Positions 43,593-52,840 of a stretch of 64,000 nt of DNA are shown piece after piece. The notes beneath the pieces are model-generated. The model was not told where the DNA came from. It saw only the letters and a list, made by a program, of their open reading frames with translations, and searched no databases. Origin of the DNA: Halobacteriovoraceae bacterium (GTDB lineage: Bacteria; Bdellovibrionota; Bacteriovoracia; Bacteriovoracales; Bacteriovoracaceae); NCBI GenBank assembly GCA_002713145.1, contig PAVS01000005.1:1-64000 (forward strand). The letters run 5' to 3'. The first letter of the stretch is position 1. Each line of letters begins with the position of its first letter. A program made the position numbers and the translations under genes.

Positions 43593-44495
43593 CTACAAAA
43601 CCAGTGAACTTGCCCCTAGAATTGCCCCATACTCAGTTGAAACGCTGGATAGCTCAATTTTTGAGTAGTTTTTAAACGGAGAATAGACGTAATTTTTATA
43701 ATGTTTTTCAACTAAGTCTCTGAAATTCTGACCTAAGCTTGTCCCACCTCCACATAAAATAAATGATTGGGGGGCCAAAAGTGAATTGATACTGCCCATT
43801 CCTATTGCCAAATGTCGTGCTGACTCATCTAAAACTTTACTGACATCAGCATTTCCAGCATTAAATAATTTGGACACTTCTCGAAAGCTATAATTTGTTC
43901 CCAAGACTTCGTTGACTGATTTTTTCATTCCGGTGCAAGATGCATAAGCTTCTAAATGCCCTTTGCCTCCACAACTACAATCCCGTCCTTCTGGGATGAT
44001 GGTTAAATGACCGGCTTCTGAACCTAGCCCATGACTCCCTAGATAAAGCTCACCATTGATATAGGTTCCGACGCCAAGGCCTGTTCCAAGGGTCAACACA
44101 ACAAAGTTATCGTAGGCTTTTGCCTGGCCAAAAATTTTCTCACCTACAGCTGCAACATTGGCGTCATTTTCAATTTCAACTGTCACGCCAAACACTTCAG
44201 AAAAAATGCCTTTAAGATCAACTAAATCCCAAGCCAGATTCGGTGGATATTCAATAAAACCAGTCTTGCCATTGCCGTTAGGAGCACCCACTCCTATCGC
44301 TTCAATTTCATAATTAGATTTATGAGGATAAAAATGGTCTAAGACGTCTTTTTTGAGTCCAAGAGCGTAATCTTCAAATGGAATTTTTGTGTTGGTCGGT
44401 ATGATATGAGATGAAAGAACTTCTCCCTTTTTGGTGATGAAACCATACTTAGTATTTGTCCCCCCAATATCAATACCTAAAATAATCTTTTCCAT
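43593..44495 (-). CDS. ROK-family sugar kinase (glucokinase-like)
   Basis: A 300-aa ASKHA-fold kinase. The N-terminal phosphate loop is IILGIDIGGTNTKYGFI; the substrate region has GAPNGNG and IENDANVAAVGE; the second phosphate site is LTLGTGLGVG. The ROK zinc motif reads CSCGGKGHLE, where the third Cys of the usual CxCGxxGCxE is His. It probably phosphorylates glucose or a related hexose at C6. Full length. Confidence 0.92.
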   Translation of the reverse strand: MEKIILGIDIGGTNTKYGFITKKGEVLSSHIIPTNTKIPFEDYALGLKKDVLDHFYPHKSNYEIEAIGVGAPNGNGKTGFIEYPPNLAWDLVDLKGIFSEVFGVTVEIENDANVAAVGEKIFGQAKAYDNFVVLTLGTGLGVGTYINGELYLGSHGLGSEAGHLTIIPEGRDCSCGGKGHLEAYASCTGMKKSVNEVLGTNYSFREVSKLFNAGNADVSKVLDESARHLAIGMGSINSLLAPQSFILCGGGTSLGQNFRDLVEKHYKNYVYSPFKNYSKIELSSVSTEYGAILGASSLVL

Positions 44496-44506
44496 AACGA
44501 CACCTA

Positions 44507-44538
44507 AAATTAAAAAGGGAGACCACAGGCCTCCCTTT
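44507..44538 (-). terminator. Intrinsic terminator after the second subtilase
   Basis: On the minus strand AAAGGGAG pairs with CTCCCTTT across a 9-base loop and is followed by TTTAATTTT. It should end the subtilase transcript before the ROK kinase gene. Confidence 0.85.
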
Positions 44539-44559
44539 GAGTCACTTATATATAAATCA

Positions 44560-46266
44560 TTATTCTATATAGTCAACTTCATTAATTTCTACACCCCAAC
44601 CATTAACTGATGAGTCAGACTCAAAGACAACGGTAATGCTATCTCCGTCTACATAATCAGTAGTTATTTGGCTATGGCTTCCATCCAAAGTTTGAATGAT
44701 ATTACCCTTTCCATCAAAGATTTTTAAAGAGTCATAACTCTCTTCAATTTCCATCTTTTCAATTTTAAGACGCATAAATTTAGCACCAGCATGAGTATAA
44801 GTTTTTGATAAACTTGTATTCTCAGCATAAGGATGAGCTGTGGTAAAAATATCCACTGACTTAGATTGCCACTGGCTATCGTCTGGTTTAGCCGGTCTAC
44901 TTGTCACCACATCAGTTAAAAAATTATAAGCGTCAACTCGGCCACCACTAATCGTTGTTCTCGCATAAGCCCCTGCATAAACAGAAGAAGCCATAAGTTT
45001 ATCACGGACAACCTTTGGATTTACTTTTCCATGGTGAGATAAATAAAGTCCAATGACACCTGTCACATGAGGTGTGGCCATACTTGTTCCTGAATAAACA
45101 GAATAAGTATTTCCTGGAGTGGTTGAAAGAATATTGCGTCCTGGAGCCGCAACATGCACTGTATCTGAGCCATAGCAAGAAAAGCTAGCGAGTTGGTTAT
45201 TATAATTATGAGCAGCAACTGAAATAATATTATCTACTGGATAATTTGCTGGGTACTGGGGATCAGTATCATTATCAGAAGCACTATTCCCTGCGGCAGC
45301 AGTAAAAATGATCCCTCTGTCTCGTGCTAATTCAATGGCCTCTTCGAGTGCGCGAGAATGACCTCCGCCTCCCCAAGAGTTACTCATGATATCGACACCT
45401 ATTTTCGTAGCATAATTGATAGCCGAAATCGCATCATCTGTTGAACCACTTCCTTGGTCAGTCAAAAACTTAATGGCCACGATTTGTGCTTGTGACATCA
45501 CTCCAGCAATACCTTTATTATTGTCATGCTCAGCTGCGATTGTTCCCGAACAATGAGTTCCATGACCATTTCCATCCATAGGATCGCCATCATTATTAGC
45601 AAAGTCATAACCGTGAATATCATCCACATAGCCATTACCGTCATCATCCACACCTGGCTTTCCATTTGCTTCAGCTGTATTTACCCACATATTGTCTCTT
45701 AGGTCTTCATGATTATAATCAACACCTGTATCAATCACCGCAATCTTAATAGATCGATCACCTTTGGTTATATTCCAAGCAGCAAGGGCATTAACATCAG
45801 CTCCTGCTACTCCGCTTGGTGAAGAGTTCGTTCCTCTGGATTGAGGCTCATTATTTCCTGTATTCTCTAGACCCCAAAGTTTGTTATACATGGGATCATG
45901 GGTAGCAAAATTATTTGTCAGAACATCAGTGATATCTAATTGATTGTGTTTGTTAAGAATAACTTGGTACTTGTAGTTAGGCTCTGCATATTCAATTGCT
46001 GGGTCTTGGTTTAAACTATGTAAGAGTGAATTTAAGCTCTTGTTGTTTTTTGCATTTGTTTGAACAACCTGAAAAAAACCTATTTCTAAATCTAGATTCT
46101 TTTTAACTTCTAGGCCATTTAACTTATAGAAGCTTTTAGATAATTGCTTATCTTTCAACTTGATGATTAATTCTCCCTCAACCATCTCACCGATCTTAAA
46201 CTTTGATTCTTTAGCATACAGCGATACGCAAACCAACATTAACGAAAGTACTAACGCGTTCTTCAT
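44560..46266 (-). CDS. Secreted subtilisin-like (S8) protease
   Basis: A 568-aa exported protease. A signal peptide (residues 1-18) precedes an I9-type propeptide (about 28-103, ending IEYAEPNY), the S8 catalytic domain with Asp179 (AVIDTGVDYNHEDL), His235 (GNGHGTHC), oxyanion Asn327 (AAAGNS) and Ser395 (YSGTSMATPH), and a C-terminal CUB-like domain (about 475-567, with SYDSLKIFDGKGN and NGWGVEI). It should self-process after export. It is unrelated in architecture to the lipoprotein subtilase at 1-3 kb. Divergent to the hyperacidic gene. Confidence 0.94.
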   Translation of the reverse strand: MKNALVLSLMLVCVSLYAKESKFKIGEMVEGELIIKLKDKQLSKSFYKLNGLEVKKNLDLEIGFFQVVQTNAKNNKSLNSLLHSLNQDPAIEYAEPNYKYQVILNKHNQLDITDVLTNNFATHDPMYNKLWGLENTGNNEPQSRGTNSSPSGVAGADVNALAAWNITKGDRSIKIAVIDTGVDYNHEDLRDNMWVNTAEANGKPGVDDDGNGYVDDIHGYDFANNDGDPMDGNGHGTHCSGTIAAEHDNNKGIAGVMSQAQIVAIKFLTDQGSGSTDDAISAINYATKIGVDIMSNSWGGGGHSRALEEAIELARDRGIIFTAAAGNSASDNDTDPQYPANYPVDNIISVAAHNYNNQLASFSCYGSDTVHVAAPGRNILSTTPGNTYSVYSGTSMATPHVTGVIGLYLSHHGKVNPKVVRDKLMASSVYAGAYARTTISGGRVDAYNFLTDVVTSRPAKPDDSQWQSKSVDIFTTAHPYAENTSLSKTYTHAGAKFMRLKIEKMEIEESYDSLKIFDGKGNIIQTLDGSHSQITTDYVDGDSITVVFESDSSVNGWGVEINEVDYIE

Positions 46267-46434
46267 GAATTCTCCTTGTCTCTTCCTTGAGAAAATTTTT
46301 TTATGTGTGTCATTTGATTTTAACTAAAAAACCAAAAAAAAATGACAGGGTAAAAAATGCTGAAAGGCAACAAAAGCATTTTGGTCAACTTATAAACACT
46401 AGAAATTTCATCCAGATTATAAGAAGATAGCTCT

Positions 46435-47325
46435 ATGACTAATTTCTTTAATAAATCCAACCATCCTGTCCAAGTCAAAAAGATAAGCATCAGGATGTGG
46501 ACATTACGATCTGAAATCGAAGCTGCCATCGAAGCGAGAATTAGCGAGGAAGGCCATAGTGAAGAATCACCTGTGGATATTCTTGATATTCAAGAGTATT
46601 ACCAAAAATATTTAAATAAAAGCGAATCCCAAGAAAGTGAAGATGAATCAGAAGCTATGGATGATGAATCTGATGCTGACGTAGATGACGAAGATAACTC
46701 TGATGAAGACAGTGAATCAGAAGAAAATGAAGTCGAATCTGAGCAAGAAGATCAAGAAGAAAGCAGTGAGGAGCCTGAAGATTCTGAGGAAAATACAGAA
46801 GCGAGTTCTGATACAGAAAACTCAGAAGATGAAGACACTGACGAATCCACAGAAGCTTCAGAAGAAGCTGCTAAATTAGCCGAGGAAACACTTGAGGGGC
46901 AAACCCAAGAAGACTCAGCAGAAGTCAAAAGTCGCGCTCCCTTTCAAAGAGTTGTTCCTCATTCATCCCAAGTGGCCCATGGAGAAGTTGTGCTCTCAGA
47001 TGTACTGATGTCTCAAATGCTTCTTTTTACTGACACCACTTATATACTTGGTCAAAATATTATAATTGAATTTCTCGTCACTAAGCCCTTTAAGGTTTCT
47101 GCAGAAGTTGTCTCTATTAAAAACTTTGCTCGAAATTCAAAAGTAATTAAGGCCAAAAATTTTCCTAACAGAATGAAAGTGTTGTTTAAGTTTCAGTTTC
47201 CTCTTGAACGCCACTTGCTGCGAGAGTTTTTGAAATCGGTAGAACCTGAAGTCCCTCCTCAACCAAAACGCGTACAAAAAGTTGAAGAAGATGAAGAAGA
47301 CGATTTTGATGATTTAGGTTTCTAA
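46435..47325 (+). CDS. Hyperacidic linker protein with PilZ-like C-terminal domain
   Basis: A 296-aa cytoplasmic protein. Residues 60-165 are almost entirely Asp, Glu, Ser, Asn and Thr, predicting a long disordered acidic segment. The flanks are an N-terminal helical part (about 1-60) and a C-terminal domain of about 90 residues (about 180-275) with alternating strands (GEVVLSDVLMSQMLLF, ILGQNIIIEFLVTKPFKVSA), which looks PilZ-like but lacks a clear RxxxR/DxSxxG signature. It ends in Asp/Glu. It is coupled to the next gene by a 1-base overlap. Confidence 0.72.
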   Translation: MTNFFNKSNHPVQVKKISIRMWTLRSEIEAAIEARISEEGHSEESPVDILDIQEYYQKYLNKSESQESEDESEAMDDESDADVDDEDNSDEDSESEENEVESEQEDQEESSEEPEDSEENTEASSDTENSEDEDTDESTEASEEAAKLAEETLEGQTQEDSAEVKSRAPFQRVVPHSSQVAHGEVVLSDVLMSQMLLFTDTTYILGQNIIIEFLVTKPFKVSAEVVSIKNFARNSKVIKAKNFPNRMKVLFKFQFPLERHLLREFLKSVEPEVPPQPKRVQKVEEDEEDDFDDLGF

Positions 47326-48323
47326 TGCAAACTTATTCTTTAAAGTTTAGAAATATTTTTTCTACTTGGTTAAATTTATTTTTCTTTTTATTACTAGGTT
47401 CCTATCTAGTTTATATTGAATTTTTTCAAGACACCCAAATTAATCTCGATAAATCAAATCTACTGAGCTCTCCCTTACAAAAAGAGTTTATGTCCAATGT
47501 GGATAAAGTTACTTTTAAAAATAGAATCGGAAGCTTCTCTATTTTTAAAGATAAGGGTGATTGGTTTATGGAGACACCTAAAAACATTCCCGCTAAACGT
47601 AAAACAATAGACATTATACTCCAAGAGCTTTCGAATATAGGAATTTCAACTATTCACGAGTATGAGAAAATAAATATTAAAAGCTTCTCCCTTGATAGAC
47701 CTGTTATTGAGATAGACCTCACCTCAAGTGAGAGTGATGAAACCCTTAAAGTGACTTTTGGTATCCTAAACCGAATTGATAACACCACTTATATGACAGT
47801 CACTGATAAGAATATTATTTATCAAGTTAAACTCTTTAGAAACCCTCTTGAGAGCTATGAGCTATCAGACTTTATTGATTCTAATGTCTTTAGCATGGAA
47901 AGTGACCAAGTAAAACGAATCTCCCTCTACGCGGGAAAAGAAAGCTCTCCCCGTAATGTTCTTGAATTCAATGGGGCCAATTGGATTTCCAAAAAATATC
48001 GAACTATTTCTAATGAAAACACCCAGGAAAAAGTTCAGGAGATACTCGACATTAAAACCCATATGATTATTGATGAAACTAATGATGAACTTCAAAACTT
48101 TATCGCGAATTATCTGTCTTCACCCCTCTATCGCATTAATGTCATCACTCAAGATGATAAATCCGTTAACTATGTGGTCTCAACTCTCACCAAATCAATC
48201 ACAGAGCTAAAAATACCAAAGCGCCAGTATTTTATCATGACGGCCAGTGATAGACCCTACCCTTTTTTGATTGCAAAGAAATATTTAGACCGTTTTATTA
48301 TACGCTACAGTCACTTAAGATAA
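47325..48323 (+). CDS. DUF4340-domain membrane protein
   Basis: A 332-aa protein with a single N-terminal transmembrane helix (about residues 14-31) and a long periplasmic-looking beta-rich region. The pattern VDKVTFKNRIGSFSIFKDKG and the later ERxxIY/ITVxS-like strands match DUF4340, found beside gliding/ABC-type envelope genes in other bacteria. Molecular function unknown. The start is the A of the TAATG junction with the hyperacidic gene. Its end overlaps the convergent methyltransferase by 9 bases. Confidence 0.8.
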   Translation: MQTYSLKFRNIFSTWLNLFFFLLLGSYLVYIEFFQDTQINLDKSNLLSSPLQKEFMSNVDKVTFKNRIGSFSIFKDKGDWFMETPKNIPAKRKTIDIILQELSNIGISTIHEYEKINIKSFSLDRPVIEIDLTSSESDETLKVTFGILNRIDNTTYMTVTDKNIIYQVKLFRNPLESYELSDFIDSNVFSMESDQVKRISLYAGKESSPRNVLEFNGANWISKKYRTISNENTQEKVQEILDIKTHMIIDETNDELQNFIANYLSSPLYRINVITQDDKSVNYVVSTLTKSITELKIPKRQYFIMTASDRPYPFLIAKKYLDRFIIRYSHLR

Positions 48324-48965
48324 TTTGGTGATCAAAGTCACCCCATCAGTAAAAGGTAGGAATATGGCTTTGACTGTTGATTCATTCTGTAGAAAAGAAT
48401 GAAGTTCTTTTATTTTGATGGCCGACTGTTTCTTTACGCTTGAGTCAAGAAAGCTTCCTCTCCAATAAGAATTATCAATAAAAGCTAAGCTACCTTTATT
48501 CATTTTGGGGAGAGCTTGTTTTAAAAACTCTAAATAATCAGCTTTGACTCCGTCTATCAGTAAGAAGTCGAGGGACGCAACTTCTTTTAGCTTTTCGAAG
48601 GCGTCCCCTTGAAAATAATCGAGTTTCTTATAAAAATCTTCAGGCCAAGGAAGGTGTTCAAAATGTTCTTTAAGATCATCTCTTTTTTCAGTTAAGTAAA
48701 TGTTTTTAATAAAAGGACTGGCTTCACGATACCAATAAGCACTATGACCGTAACCAGATCCCATCTCAAAGATGACCTCAGGCTTTATGAGCTGGACTAA
48801 GAAACCTAATAAGCTTCCAACATCATCAGTGACCGCTGGGAAATTGAGCTTGACTTTAAGTGTGTTTAACTGAGTAAGGAGTGGATCATCTTTTAAATGA
48901 CTTTCATAAGGACATGAAAGCGAAAAATTGAAAAGTTGATTAAAATCCAGAGGGTAATCGCGCAT
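48315..48965 (-). CDS. O-methyltransferase family protein
   Basis: A 216-aa SAM-dependent methyltransferase of the class I fold. The SAM-binding motif is IFEMGSGYGHSAYWY, with LDFLLIDGVKADYLEFL at strand 4 and SLAFIDNSYWRG at strand 5, as in catechol/caffeoyl-CoA O-methyltransferases. The substrate is unknown. The ATG at 48965 starts at a credible N terminus. The gene is just downstream of rpmG on the same strand but separated by a terminator. Confidence 0.85.
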   Translation of the reverse strand: MRDYPLDFNQLFNFSLSCPYESHLKDDPLLTQLNTLKVKLNFPAVTDDVGSLLGFLVQLIKPEVIFEMGSGYGHSAYWYREASPFIKNIYLTEKRDDLKEHFEHLPWPEDFYKKLDYFQGDAFEKLKEVASLDFLLIDGVKADYLEFLKQALPKMNKGSLAFIDNSYWRGSFLDSSVKKQSAIKIKELHSFLQNESTVKAIFLPFTDGVTLITKLS

Positions 48966-48966
48966 A

Positions 48967-49002
48967 TAAAAAGACCGAGATAAATGTCTTCATTTACCTC
49001 GG
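48967..49002 (-). terminator. Intrinsic terminator of rpmG
   Basis: On the minus strand CCGAGGTAAATG pairs with CATTTATCTCGG across AAGA, followed by TCTTTTTAT. It should end the rpmG transcript before the methyltransferase gene. Confidence 0.9.
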
Positions 49003-49026
49003 CTTATAAAAACTTATTGAAAAGTA

Positions 49027-49203
49027 TTATTTAATTTCTTTATGTACAGTATGTTTTCTTAGAAAAGGGTTATACTTTTTTAATTCTAAGCGCTCAGGAT
49101 GAGTCTTCTTATTTTTAGTCGTTGTATAACGTGAAGGAGTTTTTCCGTCTTTTCTCGCTTCTGTGCATTCTAATGTTATTTGTACTCTAGGCCCCTTTGC
49201 CAT
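49027..49203 (-). CDS. rpmG: 50S ribosomal protein bL33
   Basis: A 58-aa ribosomal protein. It reads [20 protein letters not shown] and ends [10 protein letters not shown], the standard L33 sequence. Only one Cys is present, so it is the zinc-free (C-minus) form. GGAGG lies 4 bases before the ATG. A terminator follows at 48967-49002, so it is a single-gene unit. Confidence 0.96.
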   Translation of the reverse strand: MAKGPRVQITLECTEARKDGKTPSRYTTTKNKKTHPERLELKKYNPFLRKHTVHKEIK

Positions 49204-49288
49204 AATTCCTCCGAGTTTACTTGTAATTTAAGATTCGATAACATACTATCAACACGTTAGATCTGTCAAAAGATTTTTGCTAAGAGTT

Positions 49289-49579
49289 ATGATAATGAAT
49301 ATAATTACTGAAGAAAATTGGAATTACACTTTTTATGAGAACTTGAATTTTAAAGTTTTCATAAGCCTGACTGCCTATCAGGATGAGCAAAATCAAATTG
49401 AAACTGGGTATATTGTGAATATTACAGATGAATTTGATAACGAAGTTCTTCAAAAAAACTTTGTCGCCTTACCTAATGCATGTCGTTATATTAATGATAA
49501 ATATGCTTCTGTATGGAATTTCACCAGTCGTTTGCAGCAAACTTCAGGGAGTGGCTGCTCTACTTGTGTCGCCCATTAA
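49289..49579 (+). CDS. Small hypothetical protein with Cys-containing tail
   Basis: A 96-aa cytoplasmic protein starting MIMNIITEENW. Alternating strands in the middle (FKVFISLTAYQDEQNQIETG) suggest a small beta-rich fold, and the tail ends GSGCSTCVAH, a possible metal or redox CxxC. The start could be the ATG at 49289 or 49295; the TTG at 49277 is less likely. It does not belong to a family I recognise. The last 20 bases overlap the end of the convergent lipoate ligase gene. Confidence 0.62.
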   Translation: MIMNIITEENWNYTFYENLNFKVFISLTAYQDEQNQIETGYIVNITDEFDNEVLQKNFVALPNACRYINDKYASVWNFTSRLQQTSGSGCSTCVAH

Positions 49580-50414
49580 AAAGTGTGTGAAAAGACTGAC
49601 CACAGTCTTGGTGGTCTTTATTTCCCTCCACGCTTAAAACCTTATTTTTTTTCACTTCATAGCTTAAATTATTCCATTTCATTTTAAAAAGTGGAGTTTC
49701 TCCCCAAAGCCAATCCTCGTTTTTCAAATGCAGTTGATAGTCTTCATCCCCTTGGATGTGATCGAGTGTGACTAGTTCCTTATTCATATTTTGTTGGAAA
49801 CTTTTTTTAAGGGCCTGAATCAGGCTCTCATGGGTTATGCGCGGATCAATATCATGCAAATTGATCACCGTTCTAGGTCTGGACTTGATGCCTTTTACTA
49901 GCTCGATCTCTGTTATTATTCTTTTTATATAATAATTGAGATGCTCTAAATTACTCTTGATTAATAACGTGCCATGATGAAAGGAGCGATCCTTTTTTTG
50001 TTTAAAGGCGCTTCCTGAGATTTTTTTATCGCCAACAAATAAGTTGGTATCCCCCTCAATATGTGTGTCTACTCCGAAAAGCTTTAGGCCTTCTTGGATC
50101 ACTTTATAATTAAAATCTTTTTGATAATCTCGAGATCCATGCAAAAAACAAAAATTCAAATTACCTAAATCATGGAAGACTGTTCCCCCTCCGCTTTGGC
50201 GTCTCACAATTTCAATATTGTTGGCCAGACAACTGCTGATATTTAACTCGTACCAAGGATTTTGAAAACGCCCCATCACAACGCATGGTTTATTGGTGTA
50301 TAGTAGAAGCCCGGATTGATTCTCTTTTAATTGCATGAGCAGAGTCTGTTCAATGGCCAAATTCACAAATGGATCTGTTGAGGGTGAAAAATAAAAAAAT
50401 GGCTTACAACTCAT
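49560..50414 (-). CDS. lplA: Lipoate-protein ligase A family protein
   Basis: A 284-aa ligase of the LplA/BPL fold. The lipoate-binding motif is RRQSGGGTVFHDLGNLNF, with GDTNLFVGDKKISGSAFKQ as the Lys-containing loop and HHGTLLIKSN after it. It attaches lipoyl groups to E2 subunits or GcvH, either from free lipoate (with ATP) or by amidotransfer. The C-terminal accessory domain of E. coli LplA is reduced, so it could be an LipM/LipL-type transferase instead. Confidence 0.88.
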   Translation of the reverse strand: MSCKPFFYFSPSTDPFVNLAIEQTLLMQLKENQSGLLLYTNKPCVVMGRFQNPWYELNISSCLANNIEIVRRQSGGGTVFHDLGNLNFCFLHGSRDYQKDFNYKVIQEGLKLFGVDTHIEGDTNLFVGDKKISGSAFKQKKDRSFHHGTLLIKSNLEHLNYYIKRIITEIELVKGIKSRPRTVINLHDIDPRITHESLIQALKKSFQQNMNKELVTLDHIQGDEDYQLHLKNEDWLWGETPLFKMKWNNLSYEVKKNKVLSVEGNKDHQDCGQSFHTLFNGRHK

Positions 50415-50531
50415 TGTATTTTAATAGCCTAATAATCTAAACTGAGCAAATCAATTATTCCCGACAATATGTCTAAAGTTTTTACTCTTCTTTCCGATAA
50501 GGAAGGTGGTCATGCTTTGTAAGGATGTTTT

Positions 50532-51224
50532 ATGAAAATAGAGAAATTTATCAAATTAGGCTTAGTTCAAGCTTTCATCTTTCTCCTTTTTGCTACAGCT
50601 ATAACTGGTTGTCAGAAAAAAAACTTTGATAAGACTGGCCATTATGCTCAGGTCAACTTAAACACACGCGCACCGGCCAGCGCCGATGGTCCTGAACTGC
50701 AGAAATTCCTCAAATACCAAGACCCAAAACAGATCTATCTTTTTTGCGCTCTAAGTTCCCCTAAAAAGACACAATGTTATAAGCAACACTTTCAACATGT
50801 CATGAGCAAATTTGAATCAAAATATGGAAAATTTACCAGAGAAGAAACCGCTCAAGTGCAAAACAAATTTGCTTTTAAAGTGGTGGAAGCGGAAGTTAAA
50901 CAAGTTAAACAACATATTCTCGATAAGATTGACCCTGAGTTATATAATATTGTCACTAAGAGAAGTTCTTTTTGTGAGAAAAACTCAACCATTCACTTAG
51001 ATCGTTGTATGACCCAGTTTAAAAATAAAGACACTTTAATGGTGCTTAATCATTATCAAAAGAGAAATAAACAACTCAATGCTCATGAATATTTATACAC
51101 CCAAAATTTTATTCTCGAAGAGCTCGAAACGCGATTAATCAAAGCGGCTAAAAATTTAAAAGAGCCTACACCAACAGTTAGGATCCCTGCTTATGATCAC
51201 AAGGGTGTCCAAAAAGACATTTAG
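50532..51224 (+). CDS. Lipoprotein of unknown function
   Basis: A 230-aa lipoprotein. The hydrophobic N terminus ends in AITGC (lipidated Cys at about residue 27), followed by Gln-Lys-Lys, so sorting to the outer membrane is expected. The rest is basic and helical, with several Cys pairs (LFCALSSP...TQCYKQH and SFCEKNSTIHLDRCM). I recognise no family. Its 3' end overlaps the convergent conserved gene by 47 bases, unusually long. Confidence 0.75.
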   Translation: MKIEKFIKLGLVQAFIFLLFATAITGCQKKNFDKTGHYAQVNLNTRAPASADGPELQKFLKYQDPKQIYLFCALSSPKKTQCYKQHFQHVMSKFESKYGKFTREETAQVQNKFAFKVVEAEVKQVKQHILDKIDPELYNIVTKRSSFCEKNSTIHLDRCMTQFKNKDTLMVLNHYQKRNKQLNAHEYLYTQNFILEELETRLIKAAKNLKEPTPTVRIPAYDHKGVQKDI

Positions 51225-52587
51225 CATTGATTGTGTCAGCTATTACCGTTGGCACTAACTCTTCCCAACCTTCTTCTGAACTTCTAATCATATCCAAAAC
51301 TTTTCTCGAGTAAATATGCAGAATTTTTTCGTTCACACCTTCTAAGTTTTTAACTTGACCATTATCTTTAATATGATCGAGAAGATGTTCATTCTTTTTA
51401 TTTACTTCCACATTATTCAGAGAAATAAGCACCCCTTTTTCTTCTTCTTTATAAGGACAAAGATAAATGGTGACATTGGGTTTGAACAAACAGCCAAGAG
51501 CTTCTAGAATTCCTCCATCTAGGCTGGTGTAGTTTTCATCAAAGACTTGCATGAAGTTATAAACCCCTAAGACCAGAGCGATTTGTTTAGGCTTAAAAGT
51601 AGAAAGATAATTAGTGAGCCTATAAAACTGAGGCATATTTGTGACTAAGACTTTTTGCCCAATGGATGCCAATAAATCAACTCTCGCAAGAAAATCATCT
51701 GAGGTTATGGCCCCATCTTCTTTAAGATGATTAATCGTAATTTCAGCAAGGGAGACCACTTCTTCTTCATGAATATCTTTTTTAAAATTGCTCAGACCCG
51801 TCTCTAAGATATTAACATTGACCTTGGTGGGTGGACGAAAACTTCCTCTGGTGAGCATAATATTTTTTTTGTACAACTCATCTTTGGCTAAACGGACTTG
51901 TCCTTTTTCGTCGAACATAACTGCATCTGTGATAGACTGAACGATGAGTTCTAAATTTAATAATCTATTATCTATATGAGAAAAAGCCGGCCCTCTTGTT
52001 TCAACCATGTCAATTTCAATACTCTCAGTTGAGAGATGCTCCATGAGTTCATGTACAAGATTTGAAATGCTATCACAGCGATAATAACAGGCGTGAAGCA
52101 TATTAACTCCCAAAACTCCAATGGCACGTGCCTGTTGAATGGTCGTGTGGTCATGCATACGTATATGGAGAATAAGATCACTGGGATCATCCCCAGGATT
52201 TTTTTGAAAACGAACTCCCAACCATCCATTGGGAGAATTTGTTCCATGATAGTTTCTTGCCACAACTGTATTGGCATAAGCAAAAAATCTTCTATCGGGA
52301 TGTTTAGGGCCCAAGCGCTCTTGGATGAGATCATATTCATAGTTAATCATTTTCTCGACCCGAGATTGGCATACATAACGGCCACTTGGTTCTTTGCCGT
52401 AAATAGAATCTGAAAATGTCATATCATAGGCAGAAATAGATTTTGCAATAGTTCCACTGGCGGCTCCTGCTTTAAAAAAATTAGCGGCAACTTCTTGCCC
52501 TGCGCCTATTTCTGCAAATGTTCCATAGATAGAATCATCTAAGTTCAGTTTAAGTGCTTTATGTTTTATGTTTTGAAACTCACTCAT
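51178..52587 (-). CDS. Conserved hypothetical protein, large cytoplasmic
   Basis: A 469-aa cytoplasmic protein. Its opening IYGTFAEIGAGQEVAANFFKAG and the segments DMTFSDSIYGKEPSGRYVCQ and NTVVARNYHGTNSPNGWLGV are highly patterned, as in a conserved proteobacterial family often mislabelled as a TonB receptor. It has no signal peptide or beta-barrel. The middle (VEIDMVETRGPAFSHI-like region) and later LALVLGVYNFMQVF suggest a multi-domain enzyme or structural protein. I know of no function. It should be treated as a conserved unknown, not a receptor. Confidence 0.72.
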   Translation of the reverse strand: MSEFQNIKHKALKLNLDDSIYGTFAEIGAGQEVAANFFKAGAASGTIAKSISAYDMTFSDSIYGKEPSGRYVCQSRVEKMINYEYDLIQERLGPKHPDRRFFAYANTVVARNYHGTNSPNGWLGVRFQKNPGDDPSDLILHIRMHDHTTIQQARAIGVLGVNMLHACYYRCDSISNLVHELMEHLSTESIEIDMVETRGPAFSHIDNRLLNLELIVQSITDAVMFDEKGQVRLAKDELYKKNIMLTRGSFRPPTKVNVNILETGLSNFKKDIHEEEVVSLAEITINHLKEDGAITSDDFLARVDLLASIGQKVLVTNMPQFYRLTNYLSTFKPKQIALVLGVYNFMQVFDENYTSLDGGILEALGCLFKPNVTIYLCPYKEEEKGVLISLNNVEVNKKNEHLLDHIKDNGQVKNLEGVNEKILHIYSRKVLDMIRSSEEGWEELVPTVIADTINAKCLFGHPCDHKQGS

Positions 52588-52840
52588 ACGGATGCCCTTA
52601 TTAAATATATGAAATTATTATAATTATAACGACTCCAGACATATAGGTAAATACTTTGGAAAAACTTCTTCCTGGGAGTGATATTTTCAATGAATCAATG
52701 CACAAAATCTGCGTTATAAATATATAGGTGTTTAAACATAAAATTGAATGAAACTAGACAATAATTTGTAATGTTTATACTAAACTATACGTGGAGAGAA
52801 TAACTACGCAAATAAAGCGTAAAAAATGAAGGATAGAGAG

